A stretch of 64,000 bases of DNA from Accumulibacter phosphatis (lineage in GTDB: Bacteria; Pseudomonadota; Gammaproteobacteria; Burkholderiales; Rhodocyclaceae). Numbering within the stretch: position 1 is the stretch's first letter; every line of letters starts with the position of its first letter. The stretch is taken from NCBI RefSeq assembly GCF_000024165.1, contig NC_013194.1, forward strand, positions 3,658,001-3,722,000. Reading direction: 5' to 3'. This document shows, piece after piece, positions 17,865 through 26,841 of the stretch. The notes under the pieces were generated by a model. That model saw only the letters and a program-made list of their open reading frames with translations. It did not search any database and was not told where the DNA came from. Both the position numbers and the translations under genes were made by a program.

Positions 17865-20453
17865 TCAGCAAGGCGCCAGATCGACGGCATTGTGAATGCT
17901 GATCTGATCCACCCATGCCTTGGCGTACACCGTGCTGTAAAGGTTCGAGTAGGCGGCCACTTCGAGCGTCAGCGTTACCGTACGGTCGGCGAAGCGCGAT
18001 AGATCGATCGCTGGCGGGCGCAACCACTCGCTCTCCTGGTGGGCCATGCCGATGGCGGTGACTTCATCGACGACCACGCCATCGATGAGAACCCGGAAAC
18101 TCGCACTGGTGTAATCGTTGACCGCCGCGCTGAGATCGAGTCGCCGCACATAGCTCAACTCCGGCCGCGCTCCCAGCTTGATCCGCCGCGACGTCGACTG
18201 CGCTCGCGGGCCGACGGCACCCCCCTCACCCGACGACACCTGCCCATGGAGCATCGAGCCTCCGCGGAAGGCGCGCGGGTCGTCGAGCAGCAGTTCCCAG
18301 CCGGCGCCTTGCCAGCCCGAGGTCTTCAGCGCTTCGGTGGGATCGCCGGAAGCCGACCGCGGAGCGATCCCTTTCAGCACGCCAGCCGCCTCGAGCGCCG
18401 TCGAAATGATTCCTGGGACGTCGATGCCCAGCGGCGCGTTGCTGGCCGCGCGGCGCGGCCTGTCGCCCTTGAGCAGGCCTGCCGCCTCCAGCGAAGCCGA
18501 AATGATGCCGTGCACATCGAGACCGAACGGTCGGCTGGCGGCCCCGCGCCGATCATCGGCCGCCGACTCGTGCGCCTGACGCGCGCCATCGCCGGGCTCC
18601 GGACGTGACACAGCAGCGTCCAGCGGCCGCGCGTCGCCGACCGTCTGCTCCGTCGACGCCGCGTGCGCGCCACCGGCAGTCGCTTCAGTCGCTGCCGCGG
18701 CAGCCGCGGCAGCCGCGGCAGTTCGCGCGCTCGCCGGCCGCCCGGCAAGCAAGCCCCAGAAATCAGCGATCCGGTGCGTCGATGAAATGCCAACAGCATT
18801 GAAGAAGGGCGCCGCCGTGCCGCACTGATGCGGCTCGGCGCCAGGGTCCAGGGCGGCGCCATGCGACATGCCGGTGATCGTGTAAGACTCGATCAACTCC
18901 TCGCCGTCAGGTCCCTGCCAGACGCGCCGCGGGTAGCCGGCGACCGTCATCTGCATCGTCGGGTTGGCATCGAGACCGTGCACATCGGTCCATTGCTTGA
19001 TGATCTCTTCGGCATTAACCGGTTTCACCGCCGTATCCGCATCGCCATGCCACACCGAGAGCTTTGGCCACGGTCCCTGATGTGACGATGCTGCCCTGAC
19101 CAGGTCGCCCCATTCGCGCCCGGACCGGCAACGTCCCTGGAAGATGCTTTCCAAACCCTCCTGCAGACCCTTGGCCGTGCGGTAGGGAACGCCGGCAAGT
19201 ACCGCGCCGCCGGCGAACACCTCCGGATAGGTGGCCAGCAGCACCGTCGTCATCGCCCCCCCTGACGACGTCCCGTTGACGAAGACGCGGCGGCGATCGA
19301 TGCCATGGTCAATCGCCATGCGGTCGACCATCTGCGTGATCGACAGCGGCTCGCCACGTTCGCGCTCGTTGTCTTCGGGCTTGAACCAGTTGAAGCAGCG
19401 CAGGGGATTGTTGTTCCATTGTTGCTGCGGAAACAGGAGCGCGAAGCCGTGACGATCGGCCAGGGTCGACCAGCCCGCGCCCTTGTTGTACGAACCGGCG
19501 CTCTGCGTGCAGCCATGCAGGACGACGACCAGCGGCGCGTTGGCCGGCAGGTCATCCGGCACGTACGCATACATCCGCAATTCACCGGGGTTGGAACCAA
19601 AAGCGGTGACCTCGACCAAGCGGTGCTCCTGCGCGTCCACCTGATCCGACCAGGCCTTCACCGCGGTCAGCGTCGACAGGAGTTTCTCCCAGCGGCTGCC
19701 GTGTGGTGTCTTGGCGGCGAGTTTGGCCATTTTGGCGATAGCGGCCACTTGGTGGCCCAGTTTATTCAGCATTGGAGTACTCCTGTCGTCTGACAAGGTG
19801 GTAAGCAGACCGATCTCGATGAACTTTCGGACCGGCAGAAAAACGGTGTGGAACAAGCCTGGATCGACCAGCCCACCTCGTTGCGGATCAAGCCAGGCCG
19901 GCGGCGCAGCGCCCGCCGCCAGGCCATAGGTGTGACTGAACACCGCTCGACGGCCCTGCCACCAAGCGCTGAACTGCAGCGAGGCCACAGGACAGCCGCG
20001 GTTGATCCAGACACCGAACAGTTCGCTGGCGACCAGCGCCCGCGTTTCGTCGGCGCAGGCAAGCTCCAGCAGGTTGGCCAAGGCCTCGCCGAAGGCCAGG
20101 CCGTCGAGGCGGATGGTGGGCGCAAGCTGTGGTTCGGCATCCGGCCCGACGATCGCTGGACCAAAGATCACGCGCGGGGTATTACCCCCCGCTGCTACCG
20201 CAACCGGTTGCAGATCGCTATAGCAGCGTATCGCCTCGACGGTCTGTGCCTGCTGCGGCGCCGCCATCGCCCCGATCAGCAACTGCGCCGCGTACTGCGG
20301 CGTCGCCGGCGGCGAACCACGCCCACGGGGGCCGGGTGCCACCAATCCCTCGGTGACCATCAGCGTGACCCGGAAACGCAGGTCGCGGCGTGACTCACCG
20401 AGGACGTCGGCGAGTCGTTCACTGAATTCATAGCGTGCAAGTCGATTTCCCAT
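17865..20453 (-). CDS. Multidomain PHB depolymerase-family protein with N-terminal HTH-like region
   Basis: 862 residues from ATG 20453. Four parts are visible. Residues 1-85 resemble a winged-helix/HTH region (RLADVLGESRRDLRFRVTLM, then a glycine turn and a helix). Residues ~85-290 are an unidentified linker domain. Residues ~295-590 are an LpqC/PHB depolymerase esterase: VVVLHGCTQSAGSYN, nucleophile S396 in NGTSSGGAM, WHGDADTAV and a GMSHGAAL His. Residues ~600-862 hold a poly-Ala linker, two copies of a GLDVHGIISASLEAAGLLKG-type repeat, and a beta-rich C-terminal domain. No signal peptide, so intracellular PHA mobilisation is likely. Typical family members are only 300-400 residues. Confidence 0.82.
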   Translation of the reverse strand: MGNRLARYEFSERLADVLGESRRDLRFRVTLMVTEGLVAPGPRGRGSPPATPQYAAQLLIGAMAAPQQAQTVEAIRCYSDLQPVAVAAGGNTPRVIFGPAIVGPDAEPQLAPTIRLDGLAFGEALANLLELACADETRALVASELFGVWINRGCPVASLQFSAWWQGRRAVFSHTYGLAAGAAPPAWLDPQRGGLVDPGLFHTVFLPVRKFIEIGLLTTLSDDRSTPMLNKLGHQVAAIAKMAKLAAKTPHGSRWEKLLSTLTAVKAWSDQVDAQEHRLVEVTAFGSNPGELRMYAYVPDDLPANAPLVVVLHGCTQSAGSYNKGAGWSTLADRHGFALLFPQQQWNNNPLRCFNWFKPEDNERERGEPLSITQMVDRMAIDHGIDRRRVFVNGTSSGGAMTTVLLATYPEVFAGGAVLAGVPYRTAKGLQEGLESIFQGRCRSGREWGDLVRAASSHQGPWPKLSVWHGDADTAVKPVNAEEIIKQWTDVHGLDANPTMQMTVAGYPRRVWQGPDGEELIESYTITGMSHGAALDPGAEPHQCGTAAPFFNAVGISSTHRIADFWGLLAGRPASARTAAAAAAAAAATEATAGGAHAASTEQTVGDARPLDAAVSRPEPGDGARQAHESAADDRRGAASRPFGLDVHGIISASLEAAGLLKGDRPRRAASNAPLGIDVPGIISTALEAAGVLKGIAPRSASGDPTEALKTSGWQGAGWELLLDDPRAFRGGSMLHGQVSSGEGGAVGPRAQSTSRRIKLGARPELSYVRRLDLSAAVNDYTSASFRVLIDGVVVDEVTAIGMAHQESEWLRPPAIDLSRFADRTVTLTLEVAAYSNLYSTVYAKAWVDQISIHNAVDLAPC

Positions 20454-20727
20454 ACAGCAACGATAGCACGCCAATCTGAGAGTTGCACGCTTTTTTTAGT
20501 AAGTGACAGTTAATAACTTTCCAAGACTGCGGGTGGCTGCCGAGCACCCTGGACAAGCTCGTTTTGACGCCATTCGGGTGCGCGGCGCGGCACACGACGG
20601 CGTCCGGCAGACGGAGCTTGACGAGTCGCTGAACGCCGGAGATACTTGGGCTGAAGCGGTCGTATTTGCGCCCGTTCTCCTCTCGCTGCTGGACCCTCTC
20701 GATCAACCGAATCTGGACAAGTAAATC

Positions 20728-21798
20728 ATGAGTACACAAATCAAAGCGGGCGTCGCCACTGGCGACCAGTTGCAGGCCATCTTCGATCTGGCCAAGGAAA
20801 AGCAGTTCGCGCTGCCTGCCGTCAACGTCATCAATACCAGCACGGTAAACGCCGTCATCGAGACCGCCAAGGAACTGAATGCGCCGGCGATCATCCAGTT
20901 CTCCAACGGTGGCGCACAGTTCTTCGCCGGCAAGGGCCTGGACAACGCGAGCCAGCGCGCCTGTGTTGCCGGCGCCGTCTCCGGTGCCAACCACATTCAT
21001 CTGCTGGCCGAACTCTACGGCGCCACCGTCGTCATGCATACCGACCACGCGGCCAAGAAGCTGTTGCCGTGGATCGACGGCCTGCTCGACGCCGGCGAGC
21101 AATACTTCAAGACCCACGGCAAGCCTCTCTACAGTTCGCACATGCTCGACCTGTCGGAAGAGCCGATTCAGGAAAATATCGAGATCTGCAAACGCTACCT
21201 CGAGCGCATGAGCAAGATGGGCATGACGCTCGAAATCGAGCTGGGCGTCACCGGCGGCGAGGAAGACGGCGTCGACAACTCCGGCGTCGATAGCTCCAAG
21301 CTCTACACCCAACCGGAAGACGTGGCACTCGCTTACGAAGAACTCTCCAAAGTCAGCGACCGCTTCACCATCGCCGCCGCCTTCGGTAACGTGCATGGCG
21401 TCTACAAGCCGGGCAACGTCAAGCTGCAGCCGATCATCCTGAAGAATTCGCAGGACTACGTGCAGAAGAAGTTCGCCACCAAGGATCGCCCGGTCAACTT
21501 CGTTTTCCACGGCGGCTCGGGATCGACACTCGAGGAAATCCGCGAAGCGATCGGCTACGGCGTCGTCAAGATGAATATCGACACCGACCTGCAGTGGGCT
21601 TTCTGGGATGGCGTGATGGGCTTCTACAAGAAGAACGAAGGCTATCTCCAGGGCCAGATCGGCAATCCGGAGGGCGACGACAAGCCGAACAAGAAGTACT
21701 ACGATCCGCGCGCCTGGTTGCGCAAGGGTGAAGATGCTTTCCGGGCCAGACTCAAACAGGCCTTTGCCGATCTGAACAACGTTGGGACGCTCGGCTGA
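20728..21798 (+). CDS. fbaA: Class II fructose-bisphosphate aldolase
   Basis: 356 residues, the length of class IIA enzymes of E. coli FbaA type. Zinc and substrate motifs: VVMHTDHAAKK, LEIELGVTGGEEDGVDN, FGNVHGVYKPGNV and FVFHGGSGST. It cleaves fructose 1,6-bisphosphate or runs in reverse in gluconeogenesis. The RBS is weak. A strong terminator follows and the PPi-phosphofructokinase gene comes next, so two adjacent steps of glycolysis are encoded side by side, apparently in separate units. Confidence 0.95.
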   Translation: MSTQIKAGVATGDQLQAIFDLAKEKQFALPAVNVINTSTVNAVIETAKELNAPAIIQFSNGGAQFFAGKGLDNASQRACVAGAVSGANHIHLLAELYGATVVMHTDHAAKKLLPWIDGLLDAGEQYFKTHGKPLYSSHMLDLSEEPIQENIEICKRYLERMSKMGMTLEIELGVTGGEEDGVDNSGVDSSKLYTQPEDVALAYEELSKVSDRFTIAAAFGNVHGVYKPGNVKLQPIILKNSQDYVQKKFATKDRPVNFVFHGGSGSTLEEIREAIGYGVVKMNIDTDLQWAFWDGVMGFYKKNEGYLQGQIGNPEGDDKPNKKYYDPRAWLRKGEDAFRARLKQAFADLNNVGTLG

Positions 21799-21824
21799 CA
21801 GACCGTTTGTCGAAGGCATGACAA

Positions 21825-21858
21825 CGGGCCGGCCCAGGTCTGGGCCGGCCCGTTTTTT
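21825..21858 (+). terminator. Rho-independent terminator after fbaA
   Basis: A GC-rich perfect stem CGGGCCGGCCCAG / CTGGGCCGGCCCG with a small loop is followed by seven Ts (21852-21858), 27 bp after the fbaA stop codon. Confidence 0.9.
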
Positions 21859-22016
21859 TGTCCGCAGATGACCCTTCAGCGAAGCGTTGACCCGGCCGGC
21901 CGGGCCACGGATACTTCGCGCTCGCGGCCCGGCGGAGTACCTGGGCACCTACCGGACCACCAACGCAAGCCTGCCTGTTTCCCACCTTCCACTACTTCCA
22001 CACCGAGGAGCAAACC

Positions 22017-23724
22017 ATGAGCACCCTGGCAGAACAGTTACGCAACACCGAAGCACACAAGTCGATCTTCGAGTCAGCCGTGCGCCAGAATCCCCTCCCC
22101 GTCTGCGCGGCGTTCGGCTCATCCGACCACCCGCAGCCGGTCAGCTTCCGCAGCAGCGACCGCGTCCTGGGCACCAAGGACAGTGACAACGTGCGTGCGC
22201 AGTTTCCGCAGACCGTCAGCGCATCGGGCAACATCGTCCTCGCCTCCGCCGGTCCCAGCACCGCCAAGGTCCAGGGCAAGCGCGTCGCCGTCCTGTTCTC
22301 GGGTGGCCCAGCCGCCGGTGGCCACAACGTCGTTTGCGGTCTCAAGCGCGTGCTCGGCGCCGGCAATACGCTCTTCGGCGTCAAGGCGGGACCCAAGGGC
22401 CTGCTCAAGGGATCACTGTTCGAAATCACCGACGCCAATGTTGACTTCATCCTCAACACCGGTGGCTTCGATTTCCTCGGCTCGGACCGCACCAAGATCA
22501 AGAGCGACGAGCAATTCGCGCAGGTTCGCGAAACCTGCATCAAACACAAGCTCGACGCGATCGTCATCGTCGGTGGTGACGACTCCAATACCAATGCGGC
22601 CGTCCTCGCCGAGTCCTTGTTCAGCGGCGTCAAGGCCGATGGTTCCGGCGTGCAGGTGATCGGCGTGCCGAAGACGATCGACGGCGACCTGCAGATCGGC
22701 GACCTGCTGGCGATCTCCTTCGGTTTCGACACCGCTACGCGCATCTACAGCGAAATGGTCGGCAACATCCTGCAGGACACCAGTTCGTCGCTCAAGTACT
22801 GGCACTTCGTCAAGCTGATGGGCCGTTCCGCTTCGCACGTCGCTCTCGAGGTGGCGCTGCAGACCAAGCCGGCAATCACCCTGATCTCCGAGGAGGTAGC
22901 GACGAAGAAGATGTCTCTGGCCAGCATCATCGATCACATCGCGCAGGTGATCGTCGAACGGTCGCACAAGGGGATGAACTACGGCGTCCTGCTCGCACCC
23001 GAAGGTCTTATCGAGTTCATCCCGGAGATGAACGCGATGATCGCCGAACTCAATGACGTCCTCGCGCATCACGCCAGCGAGTTCGCCGCTCTCGCCGACG
23101 ACGCCAAAGCAGCCTTCATCGGCAGCAAGTTGAACCCTGACAACGCGAGCCTGCTGGCCTCGCTGCCCGATTACATCGTCAAGATGCTGCTTGCCGAGCG
23201 CGATTCGCACGGCAACCTGCAGGTGTCGCTGATCCCGACCGAGCAGTTGCTGATCGACATGGCCAAGAGCCGCGTCAAGGAAATCGATCCCGCCGTTCCT
23301 TTTGCCGCCCACAACCACTTCCTCGGTTACGAAGGTCGTTGCGGAGCGCCGACGCTGTTCGACGCCGCCTACACCTACAACCTCGGCCTGACTGCCGGAT
23401 CGCTGATTCTCGACGGCCGCACCGGCTACATGGCGACGATCACCGATCTGACCAGCGGCGGCACGCCGAAGGCGATCCCGCTGGCCGGCCTGCTCAACAT
23501 CGAACGCCGCCACGGCAAGGACGAATTCGTCATCGAGAAGGCGCTCGTCCGGATGGACTCCCCGGCCATGCAGTACTTCGCGGCCCGCCGCGACGACTGG
23601 GCCGGCAATGACCTGTTCGCGTCGCCCGGCCCACGCTCAGTTCTGGGGGCCGACGACTCATCAGCTACCGATCAGCGTCGCCTTGAACTCCGCGGCGGAT
23701 TCGCTGATGTTCGAGATCGGCTGA
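22017..23724 (+). CDS. pfp: Pyrophosphate-dependent 6-phosphofructokinase, with apparent 1-nt frameshift near the 3' end
   Basis: RBS GAGGAG before ATG 22017. PPi-PFK features: FSGGPAAGGHNVVCGL at the nucleotide site, VGGDDSNTNA with the double Asp that favours PPi over ATP, VPKTIDGDLQ, and LMGRSASHVALE. Uses PPi, reversibly, and saves ATP. In frame 0 the reading leaves the family after DLFASPGP and would run to 24086 as Arg-rich sequence. Shifting by one extra base near 23624-23632 restores AQFWGPTTHQLPISVALN and a stop at 23724, just before a terminator. The corrected protein has 568 residues, normal for the long family. Confidence 0.88.
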
Positions 23725-23744
23725 GCGCCAGGCTGCATCGCGTC

Positions 23745-23782
23745 GCCAGTGGCCATCGGCAACGATGGCCACTGGCCTTTTT
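23745..23782 (+). terminator. Rho-independent terminator after pfp
   Basis: A perfect 14-bp stem GCCAGTGGCCATCG / CGATGGCCACTGGC with a GCAA loop is followed by CTTTTT. It lies 20 bp after the frame-corrected pfp stop, supporting that stop over the longer uncorrected frame, which would run through it. Confidence 0.9.
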
Positions 23783-24319
23783 CCGGCGGCACTCGGGCTT
23801 TCGGGCCGCGGCTTTCGCCACCGCTTCGAGAACCCGACGGGTCTTGTCATCCGGCCTGAACCACGCGGTAGAGGCCTGCGGCTCCATGGTCGCGTGCTTG
23901 AGTTCAGGGCCTCGTTGGCGCGCCACCAACGGGCGACGAACTGATCTCCGAGGACACCGGGTTGGCGCTTTGGCCAGCGCGCCAGGCAATCGACGTGATC
24001 TCCGGCGGTGCCGTGCCGTTCGCTGCCTGCTTCGTCCCGCGACGGTTGCCTCAGGACGAGGGCCAGATCGGTTTCGTCGCCCGTGACTCGCGCTACATCA
24101 CCGCAGGCTACCCGACAGCCTGGCGTTCTACGCCACTGCGGCACGCCCGAGCGGCGTAGCCAGTCCAGCGCTGGATGCCTACGTGGTTCTTGTCAGCGCG
24201 GTTTCGCGCGCGACAACCGACTCGCGGTGGCACTCGCCATCGCGTCCATGAGCGTCGCGCGCCTCAAGGCGCTGTCCCGCGAAGGCGATTGACCCGGCGC
24301 CGGCCGGCGCTCGTGCTGG
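23783..24319. other. Gene-poor stretch, probably decayed coding DNA
   Basis: About 540 bp. Several overlapping plus-strand frames exist. The most protein-like reads ELISEDTGLALWPARQAIDV near 23938 and continues to a stop near 24160; another ends LAVALAIASMSVARL near 24290. Neither matches a family I recognise and no start has a convincing RBS. It may be a frameshifted remnant. Confidence 0.35.
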
Positions 24320-24805
24320 TCAGGACGGAATGGCCGTCCGCGTGCGTCGCTGATACGCAAAAGCACCTGCCATTGCGCACGGAATGATGATCGCGTAGGC
24401 GACCAGCTCATACCACTGTGGCGACAGCGCCCGCGGACTGTTCAGGAACGGGCCTAGATAGGTGACAAGGTAGATCATGGCTCCGGCGATGGCGTGTTTC
24501 ATCGGCTGGCGACCGGCCACGGAGGCTGCAACGTAGCCGCAAAGCCAGTTGCCGATGGCGCCGGCGATCAATCCGGGAATCACGTACTCGAGTGCGTGAG
24601 GTGGCGCCTGCTGTAATTGTGGCGCCGCATCGCCGCGCGAGAAGATCGATCCCAAGAGCGGGAGAAGCGGCGCCGACCATGTGTTCAGGAAAAATGGCGC
24701 ACCTTGCGCGCAGCACGCGCCAATGAACGCCGCCTTGAGCGAGATGCGCGCAGGGGCGCGATCGGCGACCGCAGACGCCGGTGGCTGGTATGGGTCTTGT
24801 GTCAT
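24320..24805 (-). CDS. Small membrane protein of unknown function
   Basis: 161 residues from ATG 24805; ATG 24814 is an alternative. It begins MTQDPYQPPAS, an opening common in small bacterial membrane proteins (N/D-PYQPP), then has about four hydrophobic segments: near ISLKAAFIGACCA, YVIPGLIAGAIGNWLCGY, AIAGAMIYLVTYLGPF and LVAYAIIIPCAMAGAFAY. An inner-membrane location is predicted. No partner or function is visible. Confidence 0.6.
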   Translation of the reverse strand: MTQDPYQPPASAVADRAPARISLKAAFIGACCAQGAPFFLNTWSAPLLPLLGSIFSRGDAAPQLQQAPPHALEYVIPGLIAGAIGNWLCGYVAASVAGRQPMKHAIAGAMIYLVTYLGPFLNSPRALSPQWYELVAYAIIIPCAMAGAFAYQRRTRTAIPS

Positions 24806-25201
24806 CTCTTGCATGCGCGGGCAACAATCGTAGATTTCCTGGCGCCAACGGGCGAACGTCCGCCCGCCGATGGCGGTCTTTCCGAGTTGCCGGGCGGTCG
24901 TGATCACGGCCGCTTGATGTCCCGTCCAGCACGGCCTCAAGACCTCCGCACGCCTTGAAAACGTGCGGTGCCCGAACGTGCTCAGAGCCACCTCTCGATC
25001 AGTCGAGTAAAGGGCTACCTAGAATCGCTGAATTGTACCCGTATCCCCCGCCGAGATCCGGAAAGGTGAGCTGCCGAACTGGTGAGCGAGTTCGCCGCCG
25101 AGCACGGCGGAAGTCCTCAGAAAATCACGGCGGGACGGCGCCGTTCGCGTGGCAATCCTCCTCAAGCTGGGCCGGCGGCCTTGCCGGCCGCCCGACGACG
25201 A
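24806..25201. other. Intergenic region upstream of the small membrane protein gene
   Basis: About 400 bp between the small membrane protein gene and the 3' end of the mocA-like gene. Open frames exist on both strands but show no known domain. No clear terminator was seen after the mocA-like gene apart from a short GGCCGGCGGCCTTGCCGGCC palindrome near 25170. Confidence 0.35.
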
Positions 25202-25807
25202 TCAGCGGCGCGCCACGTTGGCCGCGACAGCGAGCAGATCACCGGGTCGATCGATATCGCGAATGACTCCCAAGTCGTCGACCTCGATCAGCGTCAGCGA
25301 TCGCGCGGGATCCTCGATGATTCGCCTGCCGCCCGCCTCCCCATGCAGACTGGCGAGCGCCGCGAAACAGCCCCTGGAAAACCCCACCGGATGGCCGCGC
25401 CGACCACGGCAGGCGGGCGCGGCAATTTCGGCACCGTTCCGCAAGGCCCCGAGCACGCTCTGCACGGTCGAAGCCCCGACAAAGGGCATGTCGGCGAGCG
25501 CCACCAGCCAGCCCGCCGCGGCCGGGGTAGCCCGCACAGCGCAGGCCAGGCTGCTGCCGATTCCCAGTTCGCACGCCGCATCGACGCGCACATCGACACC
25601 GATCTCGGTCAGCAGCCTGCACAACTTCGTCTGCCCGGCACGTAGAATGCTCATAGTGTGCGGACAGGCCGCAAGCAGGCGCCTGCCGGAAGCGAGCGCC
25701 ATCGGCGTGCCGTCAGCCAGCGGGTGCAACAGCTTGTCGGCGCCGAAGCGCGTCGACCGCCCGCCGGCGAGCAGGATGCCGACGATCCCGGCATCGGCTC
25801 CCGGCAT
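25202..25807 (-). CDS. MocA-like molybdenum cofactor nucleotidyltransferase
   Basis: 201 residues. MobA-like NTP transferase: GILLAGGRSTRFGADKLLHP at the N-terminus (nucleotide-binding loop and Lys), ELGIGSSLACAVRA, LVALADMPFVGASTV with the metal-binding Asp, and GRRGHPVGFSR. It would attach CMP (or GMP) to molybdopterin for hydroxylases of the xanthine oxidase family. It starts immediately after the XdhC-like stop (TAAATG). The neighbouring IorAB-type oxidoreductase is the probable client. Confidence 0.85.
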   Translation of the reverse strand: MPGADAGIVGILLAGGRSTRFGADKLLHPLADGTPMALASGRRLLAACPHTMSILRAGQTKLCRLLTEIGVDVRVDAACELGIGSSLACAVRATPAAAGWLVALADMPFVGASTVQSVLGALRNGAEIAAPACRGRRGHPVGFSRGCFAALASLHGEAGGRRIIEDPARSLTLIEVDDLGVIRDIDRPGDLLAVAANVARR

Positions 25808-26839
25808 TTAGAAGCTCTCCTGGCAGGCGCCGGCAACCTCGTTCGCGGCTGACGTGGAGTGGTCGCGCAGGCCATCCTGCGAAGCGTTCGCAAGCACGAC
25901 GCCGTACTTCGCCGCGGTCATTTCGGCGAGAATCGACACGGCGATCTCGGCTGGCGTGCGGCTGCCGATCGGAATCCCGACGGGCCCGCGCAGGCGGGCA
26001 AGCTCGTCGGTGCCGAGACCAAAGTACTGGCGCAAGCGCTCCCGGCGCCGGGCGTTGTTGCTGCGCGAGCCGAGCGCGCCAACGTAGAAGGCCGGCGACT
26101 TCAGTGCTTCGAGCAGGGCCAGATCGTCAAGCTTCGGATCGTGCGTCAGGGCGACGACGGCCAGATGCGCGTCGGGAGGCATCGCCTGGACGACATCGTC
26201 GGGCATGCCGTCGGCCAGCCCGGCACCCGCCACACGCCATTCCCGGCGATACTCCTGGCGCGGGTCGCAGATCGTCACCGCGTAGTCCAGCGCCTGCGCC
26301 ATTTCGGCCAGATAGCGCGAAGTCTGACCGGCACCGATGATGAGCAGGCGCCAGGCGGGACCGTGCACGGTGCGCAGGAACCTGCCGTCCCAGCACATCG
26401 ATTCGCCGCGTGTCGCGTCGGTCTGCCTTGCCTGGCCGGTCGTCAGATCCAGCGAGCGGACGACCACCCTGCCCTGCGCCAGCTTGGCCTCGAGTTCGGC
26501 GAGCGCGGCAACACCCGGATCGGGCTCGATGACCAGCTCCAGGGTTCCGCCGCAGGGGAGGCCGAAGCGCTGCGCTTCGTCGCGGGTTACCCCATAGACG
26601 CGCGTTGTCGGGCGATCGCCAGCCAGTTCGCCGGACTGCATGCGGCCGATCAGATCGTCCTCGATGCAGCCGCCGGAAACCGAGCCGCAGACCACGCCAT
26701 CGCTGCGCAGGATCATCCAGGCACCGGCCGGGCGCGGTGCCGACCCCCAGGTGCGAGCGACGGTCACCAGCGCGAAACGCTGACCCGCAGCCGCCCATCG
26801 GCGTGCCGTCGCGAGCACCTGCCGATCGATGCTGTCCAT
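25808..26839 (-). CDS. XdhC/CoxI-family molybdenum cofactor insertion protein
   Basis: 343 residues. The N-terminal XdhC/CoxI domain has TVARTWGSAPRPAGAWMIL and VCGSVSGGCIEDDLIG. The C-terminal Rossmann domain starts LLIIGAGQTSRYLAEMAQAL and includes VVALTHDPKLDDLALLEAL and YVGALGSRSNNARRRERL. Such proteins bind sulfurated Moco and deliver it to a specific molybdenum hydroxylase. It begins three bases after the stop of the large subunit gene, so the genes are likely co-transcribed. Confidence 0.9.
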   Translation of the reverse strand: MDSIDRQVLATARRWAAAGQRFALVTVARTWGSAPRPAGAWMILRSDGVVCGSVSGGCIEDDLIGRMQSGELAGDRPTTRVYGVTRDEAQRFGLPCGGTLELVIEPDPGVAALAELEAKLAQGRVVVRSLDLTTGQARQTDATRGESMCWDGRFLRTVHGPAWRLLIIGAGQTSRYLAEMAQALDYAVTICDPRQEYRREWRVAGAGLADGMPDDVVQAMPPDAHLAVVALTHDPKLDDLALLEALKSPAFYVGALGSRSNNARRRERLRQYFGLGTDELARLRGPVGIPIGSRTPAEIAVSILAEMTAAKYGVVLANASQDGLRDHSTSAANEVAGACQESF

Positions 26840-26841
26840 GC

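Noticed and set aside
23725..24086. C-terminal extension of PPi-phosphofructokinase in frame 0
   Set aside because: Arg-rich, runs through a strong terminator, and the true end is recovered in another frame.
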